64,000 bases of DNA from UBA7803 sp036381275 (GTDB taxonomy: Bacteria > Pseudomonadota > Gammaproteobacteria > Pseudomonadales > Azotimanducaceae), in contig DASVDC010000074.1 of the NCBI GenBank assembly GCA_036381275.1, positions 1 to 64,000 of the forward strand, read 5' to 3'. This document shows, in pieces, positions 8,605 through 19,374 of this stretch. The position numbers and the translations under genes were made by a program. The notes below the pieces were generated by a model. The model saw nothing but the letters and a program-made list of their open reading frames with translations, ran no database searches and was not told where the DNA came from. Position 1 is the first letter of the stretch; every line of letters begins with the position of its first letter.

Positions 8605-10206
8605 GTGGCCACGATCCTGCTGCATCACGTCGAATTCGGTTACCCCGCCGCACCGGAGCCGGTGTTCCGCGACCTGTCGCTGCTGCTCGATACCGGCTGG
8701 CGTACCGGCGTGATCGGGCGCAACGGTCAGGGCAAGTCCACGCTGCTGCGGCTGATCCACCGTGAGCTCGCGCCGGACGCGGGCGAGGTGGAGGTGCCGG
8801 TCACGACGCGGCTCTTTCCCGGTCCCCGGCCGTCACCGGAGCGCCGGACGCTCGACGTCGTGCGTGACGCCGTGGCGCCGTTCAGCGCCTGGGAGCGACG
8901 CATGGATGCGCTGCTCGCGGACGCCGGGGAACCGGCGCTCGCCGAGTACGCCGAGCTGCACGAGCGCTACGTCGCCTGCGGCGGCTATCAGATCGATGCG
9001 TGGATCGCCCGGGAGCTCGACGCGATGGAGCTTCCGGCCGAGCTGCTCGATCGCCCCTTCGGCGCGCTGTCGGGCGGTGAGCAGACGCGGGCGCTTATCG
9101 TCTCGCTGTTCCTCGACCCGGCGTCGTTTCCGCTGATGGACGAGCCGACCGATCACCTCGATCGGGCGGGGCGTGAGCGGCTCGGTGCGTACCTCGCCGG
9201 CAAGAGCGGCTTCCTGCTCGTCTCCCACGACCGGAGCTTTCTCGACCGCGCGGTGGACCACGTGCTGTCGCTGAACCGCAGCGACATCCGGCTGAATCAG
9301 GGGAACTACAGCCAATGGCGGGCGCAGATGGACGAGGAGCTCGAGTTCGAGCGACGCACCCGCGCGCGCATCGAGCGTACCGTCGCGCGCCTCGAGACCG
9401 CGGCGCAGCGCACGCGTCAGAACGCCGAGGGCCGCGAGCGCGACAAGTACGGGGCGGGTCCGGTGGACCGAGGCTACATCGGCCGGCGCGCCGCGAAGCA
9501 GATGAAACGGGCGAAGAGCGTCGAGCGGCGTATCGACGCGGAGCTCGAAGCGAAGCGCGCGCTTCTGCGGAACGCCGAGAAGGAACGCAGGCTCTCGGTG
9601 ACGACGGCGCCCCGCCGCGACGAACGGCTGCTCACGGTGCAGAACCTGACGGTAGCGGTCGGCGGCCGGGTGCTGTTCCGCGATCTGTCGTTCGAGGTCG
9701 CTCCGGGGGAGCGCATCGCAGTGGTCGGCCCGAACGGCTGCGGCAAGACGACGCTGCTCGACCTGATCTGCGGACGTTGCGTGAGCGGGCGCCGCGTCGC
9801 CGACGAGGGTCTCGTGCACCGGCCGGCCCACGTCACGCTGGCGCGCGGGTATCAGCAGCCCGTGTGGCAGCAGGGGGAGCTTCGTCGGCACCTCGCGGAC
9901 GCGGGCCTCGACGAGACCCGCTTCCGGCAGTTCCTCGGGGTGCTGGGGGTGAGAGGCGACGTGTTCGAGCAGGATCTCGCCACGTTCAGCCTCGGCCAGC
10001 TCAAGAAGGTGGACCTGTGCCGGTCGCTGCTCACGGGCGCGGACCTGCTCGTCTGGGACGAGCCGCTCAACTACGTCGACGTGCACTCGCGGGAACAGCT
10101 CGAGCAGGCGCTGCTGCGGGACCGGCCGACGCTGCTGTTCGTCGAGCACGATCGGGCGTTCGTCGAGCGGGTGGCCACCCGCGTGATCGATCTGGCGGCC
10201 GTGTGA
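8605..10206 (+). CDS. ABC-F ATPase, Lsa-like subgroup
   Basis: Start chosen at GTG 8605: a GGAGG lies 5 bases upstream and the residues before it are not ABC-F-like. It gives 533 aa with two ABC domains and no membrane segment. The first has Walker A GRNGQGKST (about 38-46), signature LSGGEQTRA and an altered Walker B MDEPTDHLD. The second has GPNGCGKTT (about 374-382), a degenerate signature FSLGQLKK and WDEPLNYVD. A charged linker with the ABC-F coiled-coil composition lies between. WDEPLNYVD and LLVSHDRSFLD resemble Lsa-type ribosome-protection proteins, so a translation or antibiotic-resistance role is plausible but not shown. It overlaps the next gene by 4 bases. Confidence 0.88.
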   Translation: MATILLHHVEFGYPAAPEPVFRDLSLLLDTGWRTGVIGRNGQGKSTLLRLIHRELAPDAGEVEVPVTTRLFPGPRPSPERRTLDVVRDAVAPFSAWERRMDALLADAGEPALAEYAELHERYVACGGYQIDAWIARELDAMELPAELLDRPFGALSGGEQTRALIVSLFLDPASFPLMDEPTDHLDRAGRERLGAYLAGKSGFLLVSHDRSFLDRAVDHVLSLNRSDIRLNQGNYSQWRAQMDEELEFERRTRARIERTVARLETAAQRTRQNAEGRERDKYGAGPVDRGYIGRRAAKQMKRAKSVERRIDAELEAKRALLRNAEKERRLSVTTAPRRDERLLTVQNLTVAVGGRVLFRDLSFEVAPGERIAVVGPNGCGKTTLLDLICGRCVSGRRVADEGLVHRPAHVTLARGYQQPVWQQGELRRHLADAGLDETRFRQFLGVLGVRGDVFEQDLATFSLGQLKKVDLCRSLLTGADLLVWDEPLNYVDVHSREQLEQALLRDRPTLLFVEHDRAFVERVATRVIDLAAV

Positions 10207-11627
10207 GCGCCTGGTACACGTCGATCGACGCCGGGTTGCTCGCGCTGCTGGCCGCGGCGTTCGCGGGCGCGCTCGGCGTGTTCGCGAGCGGCCACGCGCT
10301 GCTCAACAAGCGGCGGCCGCGCGCGGCGTTCGGCTGGATCGCCGTGTGCCTGACGTTCCCGCTCGCGGGCGCGGTGCTGTACTTCCTGTTCGGCGTCAAC
10401 CGCACGCGCCGGCGGGCGCAGCGGCTGCGTTTCGAGGTCCCGTTGCACGGGATGAGGGAGGCACTCGCCGCGCCGCCGCCCGGGCCGCTCGAGCCGCTGG
10501 CGAACCTGGGCCAGACCGTGAGCGGGGCCCCACTGCTCGGCGGCAACGTGGTCGAGCCGCTGCACTCGGGCGAGCAGGTCTATCCGGCGATGCTGCGGGC
10601 CATCGAGCAGGCCGAGCGGCGGATCCATCTCAGCACGTACATCTTCGACAACGACGAGACCGGCCGCGCCTTCGCCGAGGCGTTGGGCCGCGCGGCGTCC
10701 CGGGGCGTCCAGGTTCGGGTGCTGCTCGACGGCGTCGGCGAGCTGTACAGCTTCCCGCGCGCCCGCCGGATGCTGGCCAGGCGCGGCGTCGAGGTGCGGC
10801 GCTTCCTGCCGCCCCGGCTGCTGCCACCGAGCTTCATGCTGAATCTGCGCAATCACCGGAAGATCCTCGTGGTGGACGACCGGGTCGGCTTCACGGGCGG
10901 CATCAACATCTCCGACCGCCACCTGGCCGATCGCACCGACAATCCGCGTCGCGTGGTGGATCTGCACTTCCGTTTGGAAGGGCCGGTGGTGAGCGCGCTC
11001 GCGGAGATCTTCCTGAACGACTGGGTATTCGCCGGCGGCAAGGGCCCGCTCGAGCTGGAGCAGGCGGGCGTGGTCGGCGAAGCCCGCTGCCGGGCGATCG
11101 CCGACGGCCCCGACGAAGAGCTCGACCGGCTGCTGCTCCTGCTGGTCGGAGCGGTGGGTCTGGCGCGGCAGCGGGTGTCGATCATGACGCCGTACTTCAT
11201 TCCGCCCCGCGAGCTGCTCGGTGCGCTGCAGGCGGCGGCGCTGCGAGGGGTGGACGTCGCGGTCGTGCTCCCCGGCAGGAACAACCTGTTCTTCGTGCAC
11301 CGGGCGACGCGCCACCTGCTGTGGGAGCTGCTGCAGCGGGGCGTGCGCGTCTACTACCAGAAGCCGCCGTTCGTGCACAGCAAGCTGCTGCTCGTCGACG
11401 ACGACTACGCGCAGATCGGCTCCGCGAACCTCGATCCGCGCAGCCTCCGGCTGAACTTCGAGCTGATGGTCGAAGTCTACGACCGCGAGCTCGCGGCGCG
11501 GCTCGGCCGGCATTTCGAAGCCGCGCGGCAGGACGCCGACGAGGTCACGCTGGCGGACGTCGACGGCCGGGCGCTGCACACCCGGCTGCTCGACGGGCTC
11601 GCGTGGCTGTTCTCGCCGTACCTCTGA
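10203..11627 (+). CDS. cls: Cardiolipin synthase, phospholipase D family
   Basis: GTG at 10203 overlaps the preceding stop (GTGA), giving 474 aa. Two N-terminal membrane helices (about 10-30 and 44-64) are followed by two PLD HKD motifs: HRKILVVDD (His218, Lys220, Asp225) and HSKLLLVDD (His392, Lys394, Asp399). The spacing and the GGINISDRH and GSANLDPRS blocks are those of bacterial cardiolipin synthases, which condense two phosphatidylglycerols at the inner membrane. It is co-transcribed with the ABC-F gene by arrangement, a pairing with no obvious functional logic. Confidence 0.93.
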   Translation: MSAWYTSIDAGLLALLAAAFAGALGVFASGHALLNKRRPRAAFGWIAVCLTFPLAGAVLYFLFGVNRTRRRAQRLRFEVPLHGMREALAAPPPGPLEPLANLGQTVSGAPLLGGNVVEPLHSGEQVYPAMLRAIEQAERRIHLSTYIFDNDETGRAFAEALGRAASRGVQVRVLLDGVGELYSFPRARRMLARRGVEVRRFLPPRLLPPSFMLNLRNHRKILVVDDRVGFTGGINISDRHLADRTDNPRRVVDLHFRLEGPVVSALAEIFLNDWVFAGGKGPLELEQAGVVGEARCRAIADGPDEELDRLLLLLVGAVGLARQRVSIMTPYFIPPRELLGALQAAALRGVDVAVVLPGRNNLFFVHRATRHLLWELLQRGVRVYYQKPPFVHSKLLLVDDDYAQIGSANLDPRSLRLNFELMVEVYDRELAARLGRHFEAARQDADEVTLADVDGRALHTRLLDGLAWLFSPYL

Positions 11628-11633
11628 CTTCCT

Positions 11634-13043
<1,410 letters not shown>

Positions 13044-13192
13044 GCGTGCTCCCACTCGCCCTGGCAGCGTGGAGGATAGCATCCTGATGCGAGCGATGTG
13101 TGCCGCAGTACCCGCCGCGGGCGGTCGGAAGGTTCGACGGCGTGAGCGGATCGACGTAGCATCGGCAACTCGACGGGCGAGACGACGCAACG

Positions 13193-13510
13193 ATGGCCGA
13201 CACGTTGACCTGCTGGAACTGCGGCGCGGCGCTCGATCAGGTGTTGCTGCCGGTCAGCCGTCACGAGTACTGCCCCGCGTGTGCGGAGGCCGTGCATTGC
13301 TGCCGCATGTGCACGAGCTACGACGCGACCGCGCCGGCACAATGCCGCGACGACCGGGCGGAGCCGCCGACCGACAAGACCTGCGCGAACTTCTGCGATT
13401 TCTTCGCGCCCCGCGTTGGAGGGGCACCCACGACCGAGCGCAGTCGCGCGGACGAGGCGCGGGCCAAGCTCGATGCGCTGTTCGGCGGCCCGCACGACGA
13501 CGCCGAATGA
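13193..13510 (+). CDS. Small Cys-rich zinc-ribbon-like protein, function unknown
   Basis: 105 aa, no signal peptide and no membrane segment. It holds CWNCG near residue 7, CPAC near 28, CCRMC near 36, a lone Cys and CANFC near 64, suggesting one or two zinc sites. The Ala/Arg-rich C-terminus ends in DEARAKLDALFGG, typical of a short helix. I recognise this as a conserved-looking hypothetical, with no function to offer. It is divergent from the POT transporter, 149 bases away. Confidence 0.75.
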   Translation: MADTLTCWNCGAALDQVLLPVSRHEYCPACAEAVHCCRMCTSYDATAPAQCRDDRAEPPTDKTCANFCDFFAPRVGGAPTTERSRADEARAKLDALFGGPHDDAE

Positions 13511-13555
13511 GCGATCCCGTGTATCCCCGGGCCGATCCGTCGGCACCGCTCGGCG

Positions 13556-14377
13556 CTAGGTATCCGCACCGGAGGGCGCTTCTGCCGGGGCTTCGGCAGG
13601 CTCCGGCTCGTGCAAGCAACCCGCGCACCGCCGCGGGCGTCGCCTCGTCGTGCGACAGGCTGAGCGCGCGAGTCGGTAGGCGATCTCGGCGCGGTCGGGG
13701 ACGCGGGTGGAGAACGCCCCGCTCCAGGCGAAGGATTCCGTCGGATAGTCGACTCGGGGAATGCGGCCGCGCTGGAGGTAACGCTGCACTTCGTTGCCGA
13801 GCTCGAGCGGCGTGATGTCGAAGGCCTCTGCGAATGCCGTCTCGGCGCCGTGCCCGCGCTGCAGCGCGGCGAGGTAGTCGACCATCTGCTGGAACCGGTT
13901 CGGCGCGCCGGCGAAATGGCCTGCGTGCAGGTAGTGGACCAGCTCCCAGGCACCCACATAGAACTCGTTGGCGGTGGCGGTCGGCATCGTCGCGTAGGTG
14001 GAGAACAGCAGGAACAGCACCTGACGTTGACTGGCACCGAGTCTGCCGGCGCTGCCGACCATCCAGTTGACGCGCAGCGTCGGCAGGAAGAAGCCGAGGA
14101 TGCCGTCACCGAACAGGTACGTGAAGTCGCGGTGGCGGGAGAACACGACCACGTCGAGCGTCGCGTCGTCCACCGCGGCGCCGCGGCCGGTGATGCCCAG
14201 CACGACGCTGCGGAACATCTCGAGCTCGTTCAGGCGGCTGGCGGCGGCGCGTTCGTCCACATCGGTGAGGAGCCGGAAGTGCTCGCTCTGGTGGATCTGC
14301 CAGTTCCGCTCGAGCAGCTTGGGAGCGGCGCTCACGTTCGAGCCGGTGCGGCCAACACTGACAAGCAGGTCAGCCAT
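13556..14377 (-). CDS. Degenerate gluzincin/TPR-type protein, probably decaying
   Basis: 273 aa from ATG 14377 (the frame opens at GTG 14413). The segment WQIHQSEHFRLLTDVDE followed by a Leu-Glu helix resembles the N-terminus of secreted DUF1570-type peptidase/TPR proteins that compute LE.fR spacing. Where those have an HExxH-like zinc motif, this has ELVHYLHAGH, so the catalytic pair is not recognisable. No signal peptide is present. The last 35 residues (a run of Arg and Cys, then EPAEAPAEAPSG) look like a shifted frame rather than a folded tail, and the expected TPR region is missing. I read it as a truncated, possibly frameshifted remnant. The family assignment is tentative. Confidence 0.5.
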   Translation of the reverse strand: MADLLVSVGRTGSNVSAAPKLLERNWQIHQSEHFRLLTDVDERAAASRLNELEMFRSVVLGITGRGAAVDDATLDVVVFSRHRDFTYLFGDGILGFFLPTLRVNWMVGSAGRLGASQRQVLFLLFSTYATMPTATANEFYVGAWELVHYLHAGHFAGAPNRFQQMVDYLAALQRGHGAETAFAEAFDITPLELGNEVQRYLQRGRIPRVDYPTESFAWSGAFSTRVPDRAEIAYRLARSACRTTRRRPRRCAGCLHEPEPAEAPAEAPSGADT

Positions 14378-14480
14378 CGTGCCGATCGACGCCCCCTCAC
14401 CCGCCTTCCCCACCGTGCTGCCCCGGATTCGGATCGTACCGGAGTGGCGAAACGCCGCGACTCGCGGCCATCATGACCGG

Positions 14481-15854
14481 ATGGACGATCCGCGCACCGG
14501 GCTCGGTTTCTGGTTCGATTCTCTCGACACGCTGCCGCCGTTCGATCTGCCGTTCTGGCGCGAGCGGGTGCCGGTCGCCATCGTCGGCGGCGGCTACACC
14601 GGGCTCTGGACGGCCTGGTACCTGAAGCAGCTCGAGCCGGCGCTGGACGTGGCCGTCTACGAGGCCGAGCGCTGCGGCTTCGGTGCCAGCGGCCGCAACG
14701 GCGGCTGGTGCCTCGGGCTCGCGGCGGGTCTGGACGATGTGCTGGCCGATGCGCGGACGCGTACCCGCGGCCTCGCGCTCGCTCGCGCGCTCTTCGCGAC
14801 GGTGGACGAAGTCGGCCGGTTCTGTGTGGAGCAGGGCGTCGATGCGCATTTCGCGAAGGGCGGCAGCCTCGCCGTCGCCACGGTGCCGTTCCAGGCGGAG
14901 CGGATGCAGCGCGACGTCGAGGATCGGCTGCGCTGGGGCCTCGACGAGGACGACTATCGATGGCTGCCGCCGGAACGCGCGCGGCAGCGGATCGGCATGC
15001 AGGACAATCACGGCGCGCTGCATTTCCGTCATTGCGCGGCGCTGCACCCGGCGCGGCTGGTGCTCGGCCTCGCCTCCGCCGTCCAGCGCCGCGGCGTGAC
15101 CGTCTACGAAGAGACGCCGGTGCACCGGATCGAGCCCGGTCTGCTGACGACGGCGCGAGGTCCGGTGCGCGCCGACGTCGTGATCCGTGCCACGGAAGGC
15201 TATACGCCGGGCCTCACCGGCGAAGCGCGGCGGCTGGTGCCGATCCATTCGATGGTCACCGCCACCGAGCCGCTGCCGCCCGAGCTGTGGCGCGAGATCG
15301 GCCTGCCGAACCGCGAGACGTTCGGCGACTGGCGGCGCGTGGTGATCTACGGCCAGCGCACGGCCGACGACCGGCTGGTGCTCGGCGGCCGCGGCCGGTA
15401 CTACTTCGGTTCGAAGCGGCTGCGTAACGTGCCGCCGGACGAGCCGCGCCTGCGCCGGGTCGAAGCGCTGCTGCCGGAGCTGTTTCCGATGCTGAAGGGC
15501 GTTCGCATCACCCACCGCTGGGGCGGCCCGATGGCGGCGCAGCGTCACTGGCGGCCCGGCGTCTGCTTCGACCGCCGCAGCGGGCTCGGCTGGGCCGGCG
15601 GTTACCTCGGCGAGGGCGTCGCGGCGGCCAACCTGGCGGCGCGGATCCTCGTCGATCTGGTGCTCGAGCGGCGCACGCCGCTGACCGAGCTGCCGTGGGT
15701 CGGCGATAAGGCGCGGCGCTGGGAGCCGGAGCCGCTGCGCTGGATCGGCGCCCGGCTGCTCGAGCACGCGGCGGAGCGGGCCGATGCGCACGAATTCGCG
15801 AGCGACCGGCCGTCGCGGCTCTGGGGACGGATCTTCGAGGGGATGATGCAATGA
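14481..15854 (+). CDS. FAD-dependent amine/amino-acid oxidoreductase (DAO family)
   Basis: 457 aa from ATG 14481, chosen because the DAO-type fold starts at once: VAIVGGGYTGLWTAWYL (dinucleotide-binding GxGxxG, residues about 33-50). FGASGRNGGW near 73 is the flavin-contact motif of PuuB/OrdL-type enzymes. A GHWGG-like segment (HRWGGPMA) and GYLGEGVAAANLAARI close the fold. The family oxidises amines or amino acids such as gamma-glutamylputrescine or sarcosine; substrate unknown. It overlaps the following acetyltransferase by 4 bases (ATGA), so the two are probably co-translated. Confidence 0.88.
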   Translation: MDDPRTGLGFWFDSLDTLPPFDLPFWRERVPVAIVGGGYTGLWTAWYLKQLEPALDVAVYEAERCGFGASGRNGGWCLGLAAGLDDVLADARTRTRGLALARALFATVDEVGRFCVEQGVDAHFAKGGSLAVATVPFQAERMQRDVEDRLRWGLDEDDYRWLPPERARQRIGMQDNHGALHFRHCAALHPARLVLGLASAVQRRGVTVYEETPVHRIEPGLLTTARGPVRADVVIRATEGYTPGLTGEARRLVPIHSMVTATEPLPPELWREIGLPNRETFGDWRRVVIYGQRTADDRLVLGGRGRYYFGSKRLRNVPPDEPRLRRVEALLPELFPMLKGVRITHRWGGPMAAQRHWRPGVCFDRRSGLGWAGGYLGEGVAAANLAARILVDLVLERRTPLTELPWVGDKARRWEPEPLRWIGARLLEHAAERADAHEFASDRPSRLWGRIFEGMMQ

Positions 15855-16360
15855 AGCTGCGACCGCTCGACGCCGACGACGGCGATCTGCTGGCTGCGCT
15901 CTATGGTGATGCCGACGTGATGCGCTACAGCCGCATCGGCGTGCTGTCGCGCGCCGCCGCGCTGGAGCGCCTCGCGGAGTGGGTCGGCAGCACCCGGGAT
16001 CGCTACTGGGTCGTCCGTGACGACGAGGGCGCGGACGTGGGCTGCATCTTCCTGCGCAACGTCGATCCGGCGCATCGCTCGGCCGAGCTCGGCTACCTGC
16101 TGGCAAGCGGCGCCTGGGGCCGGGGTCTCGCGAGCGCGGCGGTGGCCGCGGTGCTCGACGTCGCATTCGCGGAGCTGCAGCTCTGCCGGGTGGAAGCCTA
16201 CGTGGACGCCGACAACGGCGCTTCGCTGCGCGTGCTCGAGAAGAACGGCTTCGAGCGCGAGGGGCTGCGGCGGGCCGACACCTGGCGCGGCGATCGAGCG
16301 GCCGACACGGTGCTGCTTTCGCGCCTGAACGAACCGTTGCTGCGCTCGCTGCGCGGCTGA
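15851..16360 (+). CDS. GNAT acetyltransferase, RimJ/RimL type
   Basis: 169 aa. It shows LRPLDADDGDLL at the N-terminus, AELGYLLASGAWGRGLASAAVAA with the acetyl-CoA-binding RG.A loop (near 87-98), and ASLRVLEKNGFEREG near 130, all typical of the RimJ/RimL subgroup. The enzymes transfer acetyl from acetyl-CoA to an amine. The 4-base overlap with the FAD oxidoreductase suggests a shared small-molecule amine substrate, which is inference. It ends 23 bases before the stop of the convergent acyl-CoA synthetase. Confidence 0.9.
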   Translation: MKLRPLDADDGDLLAALYGDADVMRYSRIGVLSRAAALERLAEWVGSTRDRYWVVRDDEGADVGCIFLRNVDPAHRSAELGYLLASGAWGRGLASAAVAAVLDVAFAELQLCRVEAYVDADNGASLRVLEKNGFEREGLRRADTWRGDRAADTVLLSRLNEPLLRSLRG

Positions 16361-16382
16361 AGCGAGCGACGTGCCGGCGCGG

Positions 16383-17942
16383 TCAGCCGACGCGCGATTC
16401 GCGGCCGTGCCAGTACGGATCGCGCAGCACCCGTTTCAGGATCTTGCCGGTGCCGGTCTTCGGGATCTCGTCGACGAACTCCACCGAGCGCGGCACCTTG
16501 TAGCCGGCCAGATGCTCGCGCGCGAACGCCTGCACCGCCGCCGCGTCGATGTCGCTCTCCGGACGCTTCACCACCACCGCGTGCACCGACTCACCCCATT
16601 CGTCGCTCGGGATGCCGAACACGGCCGCTTCCAGCACGTCCGGATGCAGCTCGAGCGCCGCCTCGATCTCCGCCGGATAGATGTTCACCCCGCCGGAGAT
16701 GATCATGTCCTTCTTGCGGTCGCAGATGTAGTAGAAGCCGTCCTCGTCGAAATAGGCGATGTCGCCGACGGTCTGCCAGCCGTCGCGGCGGTCCTGCATG
16801 AACTTGTCGTGCGCCTTGTGATAGGTGGAGAACACGCTCGGCGAACGCACGTACAGCTCGCCCGGCCGGTGCGGCTCGGTGACGACCTCGCCGTTCTCGT
16901 CGTACAGGCGGATCTCGACGCCGGGGGCCGGCTGGCCGCAGGAGCCCTTCTTGGCGCGCTGGTACTGGGGCAGGAGGATCGTGTTCACGCCGAGCTCGGT
17001 GGAACCGTACACCTCGAACAGCGACTCCTCCGGGAACTTGTCGAGGTACTCCATCTTCAGCGCGTAGGACCACGGTGCCGCGTTCGCGATCATGATGCGC
17101 ATGCTGGAACGGTCGTAGCGGGCGAGCACTTCCGCCGGCAGCTGGCAGATGCGCCGGATCGGCGTCGGCGCCGAGAACGTGGTGGTGACCCGGTAGGTCT
17201 GCACGAGGCGCAGCCAGTCTTCCGGATCGAAGCTGCGCTGGATCACGGCCGTGTTGCCGAGGTTGGTCGAGATCGCGAGGAAGCCGCTCGGCCCGGAGTG
17301 ATAGAGCGGGCCGGTGGTGATGTAGACGTCGTCCTCGCGGTAGCCGATCAGCGCGATCATCCGCGCGAGCTGCTCGGGATCGCCGATCCCGGAGCGCACC
17401 GCGCCTTTCGGTTTTCCGGTCGTGCCGGAGGTGTAGATCATCGTGCCGGCGGTCGTGGTCGCGCCGCCGCCGGCGGGCGGGCTCGGATCCGTCGCCGCGA
17501 GCAGCGGGTCGAGCGCGTCCATGTCGCGCCCGGGAGCGCCGTCGTGCACCAGGACCCGGCGCATCTTCGGCACCCGGCCGCGGATCTGCTCGAACAGCGG
17601 CACCATCTCCGCGTCGATGAAGCCGACGCAGGCGTCCGAGTCGTCCGCCACGTAGGCCGCCTCGTCGGCGGTCAGCCGGTAGTTCAGCGGCACCGCCACC
17701 GCGCCGATCTTGCGCGCGGCATGGCCGCAGGCCACCGCCCAGAGGGAGTTGTGGCCGCACCAGAGCACCCGGTCGCCGGAGGCGACGCCGCTCGCGGCGA
17801 GCACCCGGGCCAGCCGGTTCGCGTTGGCTTCGAGCTCGGCGAACGACCAGCGCACCACCGTGCCGCCGCGGTCGTCGATCAGGGCCGTCTTGTCGCCGAG
17901 GCGCTCGGCCAGACTGGTCAACGGATCGACGGGCTCGGCCAT
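16383..17942 (-). CDS. Acyl-CoA synthetase, AMP-binding superfamily
   Basis: 519 aa from ATG 17942, which has GGGGAG 7 bases upstream; the frame stays open nine codons further. The AMP-binding motif reads YTSGTTGKPKGAVR (near 165). YGSTELG, the hinge motif DRKKDMIISGGVNIYPAEIE (near 410), and the C-terminal lysine motif PKTGTGKILKR are all intact. The protein forms acyl-AMP and then acyl-CoA. The closest general type is a short- or medium-chain or aromatic acyl-CoA ligase; the acid is not predictable. It is divergent from the nuo operon. Confidence 0.92.
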   Translation of the reverse strand: MAEPVDPLTSLAERLGDKTALIDDRGGTVVRWSFAELEANANRLARVLAASGVASGDRVLWCGHNSLWAVACGHAARKIGAVAVPLNYRLTADEAAYVADDSDACVGFIDAEMVPLFEQIRGRVPKMRRVLVHDGAPGRDMDALDPLLAATDPSPPAGGGATTTAGTMIYTSGTTGKPKGAVRSGIGDPEQLARMIALIGYREDDVYITTGPLYHSGPSGFLAISTNLGNTAVIQRSFDPEDWLRLVQTYRVTTTFSAPTPIRRICQLPAEVLARYDRSSMRIMIANAAPWSYALKMEYLDKFPEESLFEVYGSTELGVNTILLPQYQRAKKGSCGQPAPGVEIRLYDENGEVVTEPHRPGELYVRSPSVFSTYHKAHDKFMQDRRDGWQTVGDIAYFDEDGFYYICDRKKDMIISGGVNIYPAEIEAALELHPDVLEAAVFGIPSDEWGESVHAVVVKRPESDIDAAAVQAFAREHLAGYKVPRSVEFVDEIPKTGTGKILKRVLRDPYWHGRESRVG

Positions 17943-18026
17943 GTAAATCTCCCCGGTTGCCGCTCGCAAGACGAGGTTATCCTATAGCGCGTTCGGCAAC
18001 GCCTGCCAAGGGTCGGCCGGCCCGGC

Positions 18027-18056
18027 TTGCCGACGATGGATACAAGGGGTTATGGT
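18027..18056 (+). promoter_or_regulatory. Candidate promoter for the nuo operon
   Basis: TTGCCG at 18027-18032 and TATGGT at 18051-18056 are separated by 18 bases and lie about 145 bases before nuoA. A second weak pair (TTGCCG 17957, TATCCT 17979) lies further upstream. Both match the consensus only partly. No tRNA or other gene was found in the 257 bases between the acyl-CoA synthetase and nuoA. Confidence 0.3.
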
Positions 18057-18199
18057 GAAGCCGTACCGGCCCGCTCGGGGTACGGTAGCGGAGCTGGCAC
18101 GAACCGCGCGAGGCAGTGCCCGGCTCGGTGGGTTCTGCGCGGCCAGGCGGACTCGACGGTGGCAACACCGCCGATCGGGTGTGACCAGGAGAGCGTCGC

Positions 18200-18655
18200 A
18201 TGGAGACGGTGGCTGATCCAGGCACCATCCAAGGGACTCAGAGTCTCCTGCCGTTCCTCGTCTATTCGTTGTCCGTCGTGGGCATCCTCGCACTGACCCT
18301 GATTCTCGCCTGGTATCTCGGCAGCCGCACGAGGGCGCGCCGCGCCACGGTGATGCCGTTCGAGTCCGGCATCGTGCCGGTGGGCGCCGCGGAGGAGCTC
18401 AAGCTGTCCGTGGAGTTCTACCTGATCGCGATGTTCTTCGTGATCTTCGACCTCGAGACCATCTTCATCTTCGCGTGGGCGGTGGCGTTCGGTGAGCTCG
18501 GCTGGCGGGGCTATCTGGGCTCGGCCGTGTTCATCGGCGTGTTGCTCGCGGCGCTGCTCTACGAGTGGCGCACCGGCGCGCTCGATTGGGGCATCAAGCG
18601 CCGGGCCGAGCCGCGGCCGCGTGTCCCCGCCGGGGCGGGTGAGGCGGCGCGATGA
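18200..18655 (+). CDS. nuoA: NADH-quinone oxidoreductase subunit A
   Basis: 151 aa with three membrane helices. The conserved loop carries PFESGIVPVG near residue 54 and the acidic helix FFVIFDLETIFIFAWAVAF near 77. The subunit sits at the quinone-site junction of complex I. It opens an operon of 13 genes, and its stop overlaps the nuoB start (ATGA). A short charged, Pro-rich tail follows the last helix. Confidence 0.97.
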   Translation: METVADPGTIQGTQSLLPFLVYSLSVVGILALTLILAWYLGSRTRARRATVMPFESGIVPVGAAEELKLSVEFYLIAMFFVIFDLETIFIFAWAVAFGELGWRGYLGSAVFIGVLLAALLYEWRTGALDWGIKRRAEPRPRVPAGAGEAAR

Positions 18656-19365
18656 GGTGGAACCTGATTCCGGTCAAGCCGGACGAGCCGATGACCGCCG
18701 CCGAGGCCGAGCGCGACCGGCTGAACGGCCAGAGCGTGCTGCTCGGCAAGCTGGAGGATCTGATCGCGTGGGGCCGCGCGTACTCGATCTGGCCGTTCAA
18801 TTTCGGCCTGTCGTGCTGTTACGTCGAGATGGCCACGGCGTTCACGCCGCGTCACGACCTGGCGCGGTTCGGCTCCGAGGTGATCCGCGCGAGCCCGCGT
18901 CAGGCGGACGTGATCGTGATCTCCGGCACCGTGTTCCGGAAGATGGCGCCGGTGATCCAGCATCTGTACGACCAGATGCTCGAGCCCAAGTGGGTGATCT
19001 CGATGGGCTCCTGTGCCAACTCCGGCGGCATGTACGACGTCTACAGCGTCGTGCAGGGCGTCGACAAGTTCCTGCCGGTGGACGTCTACGTGCCCGGCTG
19101 CCCGCCGCGCCCGGAAGCGCTGCTGCAGGGCTTCACGCTGCTGCAGGAAGCGGTCCGCACCGAGCGGCGTCCGCTCTCCTGGGTCGTGGAAGATCGGCCC
19201 CGGCCTGCGCTGCCGAAGCCGAGCCTGCGCGACCGCTTCACACCCGAGCGCATGCGCGCCACCCGCTACCCCGAGCCGACCGGGGTGGGCGAGGTCCCCG
19301 AGTACGGCCGGCCGCTCAGCGGTCGGCCGCGAGACGCGAAACACCGTTCGCCCGAGGCGGACTAA
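18652..19365 (+). CDS. nuoB: NADH-quinone oxidoreductase subunit B
   Basis: 237 aa. The tandem cysteines Cys55-Cys56 (SCCYVEM), Cys121 (GSCANSGG) and Cys150 (PGCPPRPE) are the four ligands of the terminal N2 [4Fe-4S] cluster, which donates electrons to quinone. The Pro/Arg-rich C-terminal tail after about residue 185 is longer than the core. It overlaps nuoA by 4 bases; nuoCD follows after 9 bases. Confidence 0.97.
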   Translation: MRWNLIPVKPDEPMTAAEAERDRLNGQSVLLGKLEDLIAWGRAYSIWPFNFGLSCCYVEMATAFTPRHDLARFGSEVIRASPRQADVIVISGTVFRKMAPVIQHLYDQMLEPKWVISMGSCANSGGMYDVYSVVQGVDKFLPVDVYVPGCPPRPEALLQGFTLLQEAVRTERRPLSWVVEDRPRPALPKPSLRDRFTPERMRATRYPEPTGVGEVPEYGRPLSGRPRDAKHRSPEAD

Positions 19366-19374
19366 GGGCAGGCG

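Noticed and set aside
5585..8713. Long plus-strand open frame opposite the NRPS-like gene
   Set aside because: Arg/Gln/His-rich translation without domains; the minus strand encodes an unambiguous three-domain protein.
17970..18199. Possible tRNA gene upstream of nuoA
   Set aside because: Searched by eye for acceptor and T-arm (GGTTCGA-like) pairing; none was found.
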